Assembly: GCA_020058405.1 (NCBI GenBank) | Contig: JAGVEE010000185.1 | Coordinates: 1-7,031, forward strand | Source of the DNA: Sphingobacteriales bacterium | GTDB taxonomy: Bacteria > Bacteroidota > Bacteroidia > Sphingobacteriales > Sphingobacteriaceae | Direction of reading: 5' to 3' | Length of the DNA: 7,031 nucleotides | In this document: positions 1 to 6,633 of the stretch, in pieces | How positions within the stretch are numbered: position 1 is the first letter of the stretch | Layout of the letters: each line of letters starts with the position of its first letter | Program-made: the position numbers and the translations under genes | The notes under the pieces: model-generated | What the model saw: the letters and a program-made list of their open reading frames with translations, nothing else | What the model was told of the DNA's origin: nothing | Databases searched by the model: none

Positions 1-1
1 A

Positions 2-949
2 GCGAGTTCTGTATACAAAGAGCTAACAGTTAAAGCATTGGAAAGAACAAAAATTGAAACAAATGTTACGGTAACTAAAGCTTATTATTCAGTTTTAGTA
101 AATCGCGAACGCTTGAGTTTATTAGATGCAAACCTTGTACGATTAGAGAAAACATTAAAAGATACCAAAGCCTATTACGAAAATGGTTTTGCTGAAAAAG
201 TTGATTACGATCGTTTAAGTGTTTTGTATAATAATTTAAGTACAGAAAGAGAAAACGTTGCGAAATTAATCGACTTAAGTTTATCATTATTGAAATTCCA
301 AATTGGTATGCCAATAAAAAATGACTTGGTGTTAACTGATAAATTGGAAGCAATACAACTACAAGCTTTAGTTGAATCTAAGCAAGTAATTTCACCAGAA
401 GAACGTGTAGAATATCAATTATTGAAAACTTCGATGAAATTAAACGAGTTAGATTACCAAAGAAATATTGTTACACACGCTCCAAGTTTAGTAGCCTTCG
501 GTAGTTTTTCTAGAAACTATTTGAATAATGATTTCGGAACTTTATTTGATAAATCATTTCCTACTTCGGTAATAGGCTTACAATTAAATGTCCCTATTAC
601 TGGTTCGGGTAAGAAGTACCATCAAACTAAACAAGCTAAATTAACTTTAGAGAAATCTAAGAATGATTTAGTAAACATGGAGAATGTACTGAATTTACAA
701 AGTAGCCAAACACAAATCTCATATAATAACAGCGTTCGTTCATTAGAAAATCAACGCAAAAACATGGACTTAGCAAAAGAAGTTTTGCGTGTATCTAAAG
801 CTAAATACGACCAAGGAATTGGTTCGAGTTTAGAAGTTACTACTGCCGAAACCTCATTAAAAGAAGCAGAAACTAATTACATCAGTTCATTATACGAAGC
901 ATTAATTGCTAAAGTAGAATTGGACAAAGCATTTGGAAAAATACAATAA
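2..949 (+). CDS. TolC-family outer-membrane efflux channel, C-terminal part (5' end outside window)
   Basis: This is the outer-membrane duct of a tripartite efflux pump. The reading frame is open from base 2 and no true start is visible. The TTG at 38 lies inside the coding sequence, so the gene begins upstream of the window. The visible 315 residues show the TolC internal duplication. The first half has a Y-x-x-G-x-A-x-x-x-D-Y-D-R-L stretch (bases about 173-217). The second half has the matching KYDQGIGSSLEVTTAETSL segment (bases about 806-862), followed by long Ala/Glu/Leu-rich alpha-barrel helices and an ending in AFGKIQ. Between them, a segment with LQLNVPITGSG (bases about 578-610) looks like the second pair of beta-barrel strands. 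Family members are usually 420-500 residues, so roughly the first 100-150, including any signal peptide, are missing. The adaptor gene follows 28 bases downstream on the same strand, and the pump gene follows that, as in an operon. Family assignment is secure; substrate is unknown. Confidence 0.93.
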   Translation, partial: ASSVYKELTVKALERTKIETNVTVTKAYYSVLVNRERLSLLDANLVRLEKTLKDTKAYYENGFAEKVDYDRLSVLYNNLSTERENVAKLIDLSLSLLKFQIGMPIKNDLVLTDKLEAIQLQALVESKQVISPEERVEYQLLKTSMKLNELDYQRNIVTHAPSLVAFGSFSRNYLNNDFGTLFDKSFPTSVIGLQLNVPITGSGKKYHQTKQAKLTLEKSKNDLVNMENVLNLQSSQTQISYNNSVRSLENQRKNMDLAKEVLRVSKAKYDQGIGSSLEVTTAETSLKEAETNYISSLYEALIAKVELDKAFGKIQ

Positions 950-977
950 TCAACACACCTAGAAATTTATATTCGAT

Positions 978-2096
978 ATGAAACCTATTTTAATAGTACT
1001 TACAGCAGCAAGTTTTTTAGTGGCATGCACTAAATCTAACACTGGCGATAAAAAAGCTGAATTAGAAAGCTTGAAAAAACAACAATCAGAATTGACTACT
1101 AAAATTGCAGCCTTAGAAGCAATCTTAGCAAAAGAAAATCCTGAAGATAATCAAAAAGTGAAATTTGTATCTATTGATACATTAAAAACTACTGAGTTTA
1201 CTCACTATGTAGAAGTTCACGGTCAGGTACAAGCAGACCAAAACGTAAACATTATTCCACGTGCTATGGGCCCAGTGGTTAAGGTTTATGCACAAATTGG
1301 TCAGCAAGTTAAAAAAGGACAAGTATTAGCTAAAATTGACGATGCAATTATTCGTAAATCAATGGATGAGTTATATACTCGTTTAGAATTAGTAACCACT
1401 ATTTTCAACAAACAGAAAAATCTTTGGGATCAAAAAATTGGAACTGAAGTAGCTTATTTACAAGCAAAAAATAACAAGGATGCTTTAGAAAACACTATTG
1501 CAACTACAAAGGAGCAATTAGATAATACGAACATTAAATCTCCAATTGATGGGATTGTAGACCAAGTGGATGTTAAAGAAGGAGAGATGGTTTCGCCGGG
1601 TGCTCGCCCAGCATTCCGTGTGGTAAACTTTAGTCAGTTAAAAGCAACAGCAGAATTAGCAGAAAGTTATTTGAGTACAGTAAATGCTGGTGATGCGGTA
1701 GTAGTATCTTTCCCAGATTTGAAACAAGAAGTAAGTGCTAAAATTGATTTTGCTGCTAATGCAATTAACCCAGTAAGCAGAACATTTAAGGTAGAAGTAA
1801 AATTAAGTAACAATAAAAACTATCGCCCTAATATGTTATCGGTAATGAAAATTATTGACTACAAATCGACAAATGCAATTACAGTTCCGATGAACGTAAT
1901 ACAAAGCGACCAATCTGGTAACTACGTTTTTGTAGTAAATGATAATGCTGGTAAATTAATTGTTAAAAAAGCAAACGTAAAAGTTGGTGAAGTGTACCGT
2001 GGTACTGCAGAAATTAAAACTGGTTTAACTGCAGGCGATAAAATTATCACGATTGGTTACCAAGATTTAAACGAAGGCGACGTAGTTAAGTTGTAA
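978..2096 (+). CDS. RND efflux periplasmic adaptor subunit (membrane fusion lipoprotein)
   Basis: This 372-residue protein should bridge the inner-membrane RND pump and the TolC-type channel. It starts with a short lipoprotein signal peptide ending in the lipobox L-V-A-C, so Cys17 is the predicted lipid-anchored first residue of the mature protein. This supports the ATG at 978. Residues about 25-53 form a heptad-like Leu/Ile/Lys/Glu coiled coil ahead of the adaptor core. The core follows the usual order: first half of the lipoyl-like domain (about 82-121, with GQQVKKGQVLAKID), an alpha-helical hairpin (about 122-182), the second lipoyl half (183-208, with IKSPIDGIVDQVDVKEGEMV), a beta-barrel (about 218-291, with the conserved Y-R-P-N-M) and a membrane-proximal domain to the C-terminus. 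Length is normal for the family. It lies 28 bases after the channel gene and 25 before the pump gene, so all three are probably co-transcribed. No Shine-Dalgarno is seen. Confidence 0.95.
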   Translation: MKPILIVLTAASFLVACTKSNTGDKKAELESLKKQQSELTTKIAALEAILAKENPEDNQKVKFVSIDTLKTTEFTHYVEVHGQVQADQNVNIIPRAMGPVVKVYAQIGQQVKKGQVLAKIDDAIIRKSMDELYTRLELVTTIFNKQKNLWDQKIGTEVAYLQAKNNKDALENTIATTKEQLDNTNIKSPIDGIVDQVDVKEGEMVSPGARPAFRVVNFSQLKATAELAESYLSTVNAGDAVVVSFPDLKQEVSAKIDFAANAINPVSRTFKVEVKLSNNKNYRPNMLSVMKIIDYKSTNAITVPMNVIQSDQSGNYVFVVNDNAGKLIVKKANVKVGEVYRGTAEIKTGLTAGDKIITIGYQDLNEGDVVKL

Positions 2097-2121
2097 TTAA
2101 CCACACTCAAAATTTCAGAAG

Positions 2122-5100
2122 ATGAAAGACGAACACAAAGAATTTGGTCCCTCGAGTTGGGCTATAGATAATAAGACTTCAATTTATGTAATTACCTTTT
2201 TAATATTTGTAATCGGGTACTTTGCATATTTAAATTTACCGAAAGAAAACTTTCCGGAAATTTCGATTCCAAAGATTTTCGTATCAACGGTATATCCGGG
2301 TACTTCTCCACAAAACATGGAGAATTTGGTAACGAAGCAATTAGAAAAACAATTGAAATCTACTCCAGGTTTGAAAAAAATTACTTCAAACTCTTACCAA
2401 GATTTCTCTTTTATAACGGCAGAATTTAATACCAATGTGGATATTAAAGAAGCAAAGCAGCGTGTGAAAGATGCGGTAGATAAAGCAAAGCAAGATTTAC
2501 CAAATAACTTACCACAAGACCCAGATGTGTTAGATATTAACTTATCTGACTTACCTATTTTATATTTGAATATTTCGGGTGATTTTGATTTGAAAAAATT
2601 AAAAGATTATGCGGATGATTTAAAAGATAGAGTAGAGGGTTTAAAAGAAATTTCGGGAGTGGATATTGTAGGTGCTTTAGAGCAAGAAATTCAAATTAAT
2701 GTTGATTTGAATAAAATGGCTGGTACACAAATATCTTTTGGAGACATAGAACGTGCAATTGGTTACGAAAACATTTCTGCATCTGGTGGTACACTCAGAG
2801 TTGACGGTGTTCGTAGAACATTGAATATTAAAAAAGAATACCCAAATGCATTAGAAATTGCTAATACCATCATAAAAACTCCATCAGGCGGATCTGTGTA
2901 TTTAAAAGATATTGCAGAAGTGGTAGATGGTTTTAAAGAGCAAGAAAGTTATGCACGTTTATACGGGAAAAATGTAATTACCTTAAACGTAAAAAAACGT
3001 AGTGGAGAGAATTTAATTGAAGCATCGGATAAGATTCGTGAGATTGTAAAAGACATGCAAGCAAATAATTTCCCAAAAGGTTTAGATATTAAAATTACAG
3101 GTGACCAATCAGATCAAACACGTGTAACCTTACACGATTTAATAAACACTATTATCATCGGGTTTATTTTGGTTACTATTATTTTGATGTTTTTTATGGG
3201 TGTTACCAATGCTCTTTTTGTGGCATTGTCGGTACCACTTTCTATGTGTGTAGCATTTATTGCGATGCCTGCATTAGGTGGTTTATTTGGTTTTAATTTT
3301 ACCATGAACATGATTGTACTGTTCTCGTTCTTATTAGGATTGGGAATAGTTGTAGATGATGCGATTGTGGTAATTGAAAATACACACCGTATTTTTGATA
3401 ACGGAAAAGTGCCGATCAAAAAAGCTGCAAAAGTAGCTACCGGAGAGGTATTCTTGCCAGTATTTTCAGGTACTTTAACCACATTGGCACCATTTGTACC
3501 CTTGTTGTTTTGGCCAGGTATTATTGGTGAGTTTATGTTTTATTTACCGGTAACCTTAATCATTACTTTATTAGCATCTCTTTTAGTTGCATACATCATC
3601 AACCCTGTATTTGCAGTTGACTTTATGAAACCGCATCATCACAGTGATGATAAACCAACTTTCGATAAAGCTGTACGTAAAACATTGCTATATTTTGCAG
3701 GAGCAGCATTAATTGGATACTTAATAAATTTCGGTTTCGGTAACTTTATAATAGTGTTAGCATTATTGTATTTGGTGCATCATTTTTATTTAGAGAGAGC
3801 TGTTTATAAATTTCAAAATAAAACATGGCCACGTTTCCAAAATTGGTATGCTAAAAAATTAGAGTGGGCATTACACCGTCCATGGACATTATTGATGAGC
3901 ACCTTGGGATTATTTGTGTTAACCATTATGTTTATGATGGTGCGTACACCAAAATTTGTATTCTTCCCAGATTCTGATCCAAACTTTGTTTATGTATACG
4001 TAAGCTTACCAGTTGGTACAGATCAAGCATATACAAATGAAGTAATTAAAAATGTAGAAAATAGAGTTACCAAAGTGGTGGGTAAAGACAATCCAATGGT
4101 ATCTTCAATAATATCAAACGTTACGGTAGGTGTTACGGATCCACAAGATGAAGATCAAGGTAAATACCCAAATAGAGGAAAAGTATCGGTAGCCTTCGTG
4201 GAATTTGGAAAAAGAAATGGTGTAAATACATCACAATATTTAGATAAAATACGTGATGCTGTAAAAGGCATACCAGGTGCTGAAATATCTGTAACCAAAG
4301 AACAATCGGGGCCACCAACTGCTAAACCAATTTCTATAGAAATAACTGGTGATAACTTAGACTCTTTAGTTTCTACATCCTTAAAGTTGAAAAAATATTT
4401 AGATCAACGAAATGTAGCTGGAGTTGAAGAATTAAAATCGGATTTCCAAAACAATAAACCAGAAATTATTTTTGATATAGACAGAGAGCGTGCAAATAGA
4501 GAAGGTATTTCTACAGGGCAAGTTGCAATGGAATTACGTACTGCATTGTACGGAAAAGAAATTTCTAAATTCCGTGATGTAAAAGATGATTATGAAATTA
4601 ATGTTCGCGCAAGAGAAGATCAACGAAATAACTTAGACATCTTGCAAAACATGAGCGTAACGTATAGAGATATGGGAATGGGCGGAATGATTCGTCAGGT
4701 TCCTCTATCATCTTTCGCAGACATACAATACGTAAATACGTACGGTGGTATAAAACGCAAACAACAAAAACGTATCATCATTTTATCGTCAAACGTATTG
4801 GGCGATTATAACCCAGCTGAAGTGGTATCAAATATTCAAAGAGAAATTGATCAGTTTAAAACATCAACAGGAGTAACGGTTAAAATGGCTGGTGAGCAAG
4901 AAGAGCAAATGGAAACGGTGAAGTTTTTAGGTACTGCTTTATTGGTTTCATTTGGATTAATATTATTGATTTTAGTAACTCAATTTAATTCTATTGGTAA
5001 ACCAATTATTATTTTAAGTGAAATTTTCTTTAGTATAATTGGTGTGCTCTTGGGTATAACCATTTTCAAAATGACTATGTCGACTGTTATGATGGGGGTA

Positions 5101-5514
5101 GGTATTATTGCCTTAGCCGGTATAGTGGTTCGAAACGGTATTTTGCTCGTGGAGTTTGCAGATCTGATGATTTCGCAAGGCATGAATACATACGATGCGG
5201 TATTAGAAGCAGGTAGAACACGTATGACACCAGTATTGCTTACTGCTTTCGCAACTATGTTAGGCTTAATTCCATTGGCTGTTGGCTTGAATATGGACTT
5301 CGCTTTGTTATTAACAGAATTTAATCCACATATTTATTTTGGTGGAGATAACGTAGCATTTTGGGGGCCATTATCATGGACAATGATTTTCGGATTGATT
5401 TTTGCTACGTTCTTAACGTTGATATTAGTACCGGTAATGTATTTATTGGTAACTAATTTGAAACAAAAGTGGTTTGGTAAAACTAAATCACCAGAAAATA
5501 CGTTAATACAATAA
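2122..5514 (+). CDS. RND-family efflux transporter, inner-membrane permease (HAE-like)
   Basis: This 1130-residue proton-driven pump should export substrates through the adaptor and channel encoded upstream. The two-fold RND plan is clear: TM1 (about 18-38), porter domain (40-335), TM2-TM6 (about 341-497), TM7 (586-606), second porter domain (610-930) and TM8-TM12 (about 933-1110). TM4 carries the paired aspartates D412-D413 in GIVVDDAIVVIENTHR, the proton-relay signature of hydrophobe/amphiphile exporters rather than metal exporters. In TM10 the position of AcrB Lys940 is Arg1004 (GIVVRNGILLVEF). The protein is longer than AcrB (1049 residues). The excess lies mainly in two extra hydrophobic segments between TM6 and TM7 (about 521-537 and 542-556) and in a longer TM11-TM12 loop (about 1058-1085). 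The first ATG fits, with a short cytoplasmic N-terminus before TM1 and no Shine-Dalgarno. It is the last gene of the operon. Substrate cannot be inferred. Confidence 0.96.
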   Translation: MKDEHKEFGPSSWAIDNKTSIYVITFLIFVIGYFAYLNLPKENFPEISIPKIFVSTVYPGTSPQNMENLVTKQLEKQLKSTPGLKKITSNSYQDFSFITAEFNTNVDIKEAKQRVKDAVDKAKQDLPNNLPQDPDVLDINLSDLPILYLNISGDFDLKKLKDYADDLKDRVEGLKEISGVDIVGALEQEIQINVDLNKMAGTQISFGDIERAIGYENISASGGTLRVDGVRRTLNIKKEYPNALEIANTIIKTPSGGSVYLKDIAEVVDGFKEQESYARLYGKNVITLNVKKRSGENLIEASDKIREIVKDMQANNFPKGLDIKITGDQSDQTRVTLHDLINTIIIGFILVTIILMFFMGVTNALFVALSVPLSMCVAFIAMPALGGLFGFNFTMNMIVLFSFLLGLGIVVDDAIVVIENTHRIFDNGKVPIKKAAKVATGEVFLPVFSGTLTTLAPFVPLLFWPGIIGEFMFYLPVTLIITLLASLLVAYIINPVFAVDFMKPHHHSDDKPTFDKAVRKTLLYFAGAALIGYLINFGFGNFIIVLALLYLVHHFYLERAVYKFQNKTWPRFQNWYAKKLEWALHRPWTLLMSTLGLFVLTIMFMMVRTPKFVFFPDSDPNFVYVYVSLPVGTDQAYTNEVIKNVENRVTKVVGKDNPMVSSIISNVTVGVTDPQDEDQGKYPNRGKVSVAFVEFGKRNGVNTSQYLDKIRDAVKGIPGAEISVTKEQSGPPTAKPISIEITGDNLDSLVSTSLKLKKYLDQRNVAGVEELKSDFQNNKPEIIFDIDRERANREGISTGQVAMELRTALYGKEISKFRDVKDDYEINVRAREDQRNNLDILQNMSVTYRDMGMGGMIRQVPLSSFADIQYVNTYGGIKRKQQKRIIILSSNVLGDYNPAEVVSNIQREIDQFKTSTGVTVKMAGEQEEQMETVKFLGTALLVSFGLILLILVTQFNSIGKPIIILSEIFFSIIGVLLGITIFKMTMSTVMMGVGIIALAGIVVRNGILLVEFADLMISQGMNTYDAVLEAGRTRMTPVLLTAFATMLGLIPLAVGLNMDFALLLTEFNPHIYFGGDNVAFWGPLSWTMIFGLIFATFLTLILVPVMYLLVTNLKQKWFGKTKSPENTLIQ

Positions 5515-5530
5515 ATCGCCTTTTCAAGGA

Positions 5531-5550
5531 CACTTTTATAAGTGGTTTTT
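5531..5550 (+). terminator. Possible weak first terminator of the efflux operon
   Basis: A 5-bp stem, CACTT (5531-5535) and AAGTG (5540-5544) around a TTAT loop, is followed by GTTTTT. It lies 17 bases after the pump stop codon and 25 bases ahead of a much stronger terminator. The stem is short and AT-rich, so it may only cause a pause or be chance. Confidence 0.3.
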
Positions 5551-5574
5551 CAATAATTTAGGTTAGTTAGGTTA

Positions 5575-5609
5575 GGAGCCCTGTTTAGTAACGGGGCTCC
5601 TTTTTTTTT
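5575..5609 (+). terminator. Strong intrinsic terminator of the efflux operon
   Basis: A 9-bp stem, GGAGCCCTG (5575-5583) with CGGGGCTCC (5592-5600), has one T-G wobble and an 8-base loop whose outer two T-A pairs could extend it. Nine T residues follow directly (5601-5609). This is a textbook rho-independent terminator for the plus-strand operon ending at 5514. Its T-tract runs into the stop codon (5608-5610) of the convergent acetyltransferase gene. Read on the minus strand the same stem is followed by TAACCTAAC, which is not T-rich, so it is expected to act mainly in the plus direction. Confidence 0.9.
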
Positions 5610-6093
5610 AGATAGTTTTATACCCAAGTATGGCTAAATCTATTTTCTGATTGTCTATTATTGCTACAGATGGCAATAGCCCATATTCAACAAATCCATA
5701 TTTTTTAAAAAAGTGTATACTACCAAAGTTATGCGCAAAAATAAATGCAAGAATGGTTTCGATATTTAATGTTTTTGCTTGATGTATTGCATGTAAAAGT
5801 AGTTCGGATCCGATGCCAGATTTACGATAATTTTCATCAATATAAATTCCTATTTCAACTGTAATTGCATAGGCAGGCCTACCATAAAAGCTTTTTAAAC
5901 TGCACCAAGCTACAATCCTTTCATCAATTTCGTATACCCATAATGGCCTGCTTTCGTTAAACTGATGAAACCATTCCAATCGGCTTTCTACTGTCTGTTC
6001 TACTGTATCTGCCGTTACATAGCCTAAGGGGATGGTTTGGTTATAAATAGCCACAATTTGAGATAAGTCCTCTACACGCGCTGTACGTATCAT
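5608..6093 (-). CDS. GNAT N-acetyltransferase, phosphinothricin-acetyltransferase-like
   Basis: This 161-residue cytoplasmic protein is predicted to transfer an acetyl group from acetyl-CoA to a small-molecule amine. It opens with MIRTARVEDLSQIVAIYNQ, the usual GNAT first strand and helix, which supports the ATG at 6093. The acetyl-CoA pyrophosphate loop of motif A is R90-K-S-G-I-G-S96, just after a beta-strand containing VEIGIYID. Motif B is the A-H-N-F-G-S-I-H-F-F-K-K-Y-G-F stretch (residues 120-134), typical of the PAT/bar subgroup, whose members acetylate phosphinothricin, methionine sulfoximine or related amino acids. Length is slightly below the usual 165-185 residues but nothing obvious is missing. 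It converges on the efflux operon and diverges from the receiver gene; no partner gene is evident. The superfamily is secure, the PAT-like subgroup likely, and the true substrate unknown, since many PAT-like proteins do not act on phosphinothricin. Confidence 0.9.
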   Translation of the reverse strand: MIRTARVEDLSQIVAIYNQTIPLGYVTADTVEQTVESRLEWFHQFNESRPLWVYEIDERIVAWCSLKSFYGRPAYAITVEIGIYIDENYRKSGIGSELLLHAIHQAKTLNIETILAFIFAHNFGSIHFFKKYGFVEYGLLPSVAIIDNQKIDLAILGYKTI

Positions 6094-6128
6094 ATTTATT
6101 AATTGGTATAAATTTTGATGTTAATTTT

Positions 6129-6156
6129 TTTGTTGTAATATATTTAACTATTTTTG
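6129..6156 (+). promoter_or_regulatory. Candidate Bacteroidota-type promoter for the receiver gene
   Basis: TATTTTTG at 6149-6156 matches the Bacteroidota -7 consensus TAnnTTTG exactly. A TTTG at 6129-6132 lies 16 bases upstream, slightly closer than the usual -33 element spacing. The start codon is 39 bases downstream of the -7 element. The region is T-rich, so chance matches are easy; position and orientation make the call plausible but not certain. Confidence 0.45.
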
Positions 6157-6160
6157 AAAT

Positions 6161-6187
6161 AACAACAAACAACACAACAACAACAAA
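6161..6187 (+). promoter_or_regulatory. A/C-only CAA-repeat 5' leader of the receiver gene
   Basis: Twenty-seven consecutive bases contain only A and C, mostly as AAC/CAA triplets, and end 8 bases before the ATG at 6196. If the promoter just upstream is real, transcription would begin near 6163, so most of the leader would be this repeat. Such RNA cannot base-pair with itself, and there is no Shine-Dalgarno. An open, unstructured leader that aids ribosome entry is the likely role. That is inference from composition. Confidence 0.5.
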
Positions 6188-6195
6188 TAGAGTTC

Positions 6196-6585
6196 ATGGA
6201 TTCAGTGAAACCAACAGGAAATATACGTATTCTGCTGGCCGAAGATAACATGGTAAATCAATTGCTCATAAAAAAAGTTATTGAGAAAGCAGGTTATCAT
6301 TTAGAGCTAGCGAATAACGGCATTCAAGCATTAGATTCACTAAGTAGAAGTAAATTCGACTTAGTACTAATGGATGTCCAAATGCCCGATATGAATGGCT
6401 TAGAAACCACCAAAGAAATCATCAGAATTTATAAAGAAAACAGGCCTAAAATTTTAGCCATTACAGCAGGTTCATTTGGCGACGATGAGCAGCAATGTGT
6501 GGATGCAGGCATGGATGATACCCTCGAGAAGCCTTTTAAGATTGAACAATTGCTCGAGAAAATGAGGAAACTGCAGCTTATTTAA
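6196..6585 (+). CDS. Stand-alone response-regulator receiver domain protein
   Basis: This 129-residue protein is a single CheY-like receiver with no output domain. All key residues are present: acidic pocket E16-D17 (LLAEDN), phospho-acceptor D60 in LMDVQMPDMNG, the switch threonine T90 (AITAG) and the conserved lysine K112 in LEKPF. The wording of the motifs (ILLAEDNMVNQ, DVQMPDMNGLETT, C-V-D-A-G-M-D-D) resembles the receivers fused to hybrid histidine kinases more than DNA-binding regulators. It may therefore relay phosphate to or from such a kinase or an HPt protein, or act by protein contact. The ATG at 6196 gives a short 10-residue lead before the first strand and sits after an A/C-rich leader without Shine-Dalgarno. 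No histidine kinase gene lies in the window. It diverges from the acetyltransferase gene and converges on nuoD. The domain call is secure; the pathway is unknown. Confidence 0.94.
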   Translation: MDSVKPTGNIRILLAEDNMVNQLLIKKVIEKAGYHLELANNGIQALDSLSRSKFDLVLMDVQMPDMNGLETTKEIIRIYKENRPKILAITAGSFGDDEQQCVDAGMDDTLEKPFKIEQLLEKMRKLQLI

Positions 6586-6633
6586 TCGAATTTTCGAATC
6601 TTCGAATGTTCGAATATTCGAAAATTCGAATTT
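6586..6633. repeat. Six tandem 8-bp repeats, consensus TCGAA(T/A)NT
   Basis: Six head-to-tail 8-mers start at 6586, 6594, 6602, 6610, 6618 and 6626: TCGAATTT, TCGAATCT, TCGAATGT, TCGAATAT, TCGAAAAT and TCGAATTT. The core stays fixed while the seventh base takes all four values. Read in another phase, each junction is the palindrome TTCGAA, at 6593, 6601, 6609, 6617 and 6625. Longer perfect palindromes are TTCGAATATTCGAA (6609-6622) and AAAATTCGAATTTT (6621-6634). The array begins on the base after the receiver stop codon and ends on the first base of the nuoD stop (minus strand), filling the gap between two convergent genes. Any two neighbouring copies can form a 5-bp hairpin in RNA on either strand, so a weak two-way terminator is possible. 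It could also be a protein-binding array or a simple repeat tract. Confidence 0.85.

Noticed and set aside
38..40. TTG as the start codon of the outer-membrane channel gene
   Set aside because: The frame is open upstream to the window edge and the encoded residues continue a TolC helix. A start here would also remove the signal peptide and the first part of the barrel.
75..353. Minus-strand 92-residue open frame inside the channel gene
   Set aside because: It is antisense to clear TolC-family coding sequence and shows no family features.
2116..2121. CAGAAG as a Shine-Dalgarno for the RND pump gene
   Set aside because: It directly touches the ATG, too close to act, and Bacteroidota genes generally lack functional Shine-Dalgarno sites.
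3114..3482. Minus-strand 122-residue open frame inside the RND gene
   Set aside because: It is antisense to the strongly conserved TM2-TM5 region, has a low-complexity Ile/Asn/Thr/Lys composition and no recognisable domain.
4133..4318. Minus-strand 61-residue open frame, and a similar one at 4980-5183
   Set aside because: Both are short shadows of the RND coding sequence with no independent support.
5558..5576. Telomere-like TTAGG repeat
   Set aside because: Only about four imperfect units occur in a bacterial intergenic region. It is too short to mean anything telomeric.
6524..6557. Two CTCGAG hexamers near the end of the receiver gene as repeat or regulatory sites
   Set aside because: Both encode Leu-Glu in the conserved C-terminal part of the receiver, so coding explains them.
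6586..6633. CRISPR array
   Set aside because: The units are 8 bp with no unique spacers, and no cas genes are present.
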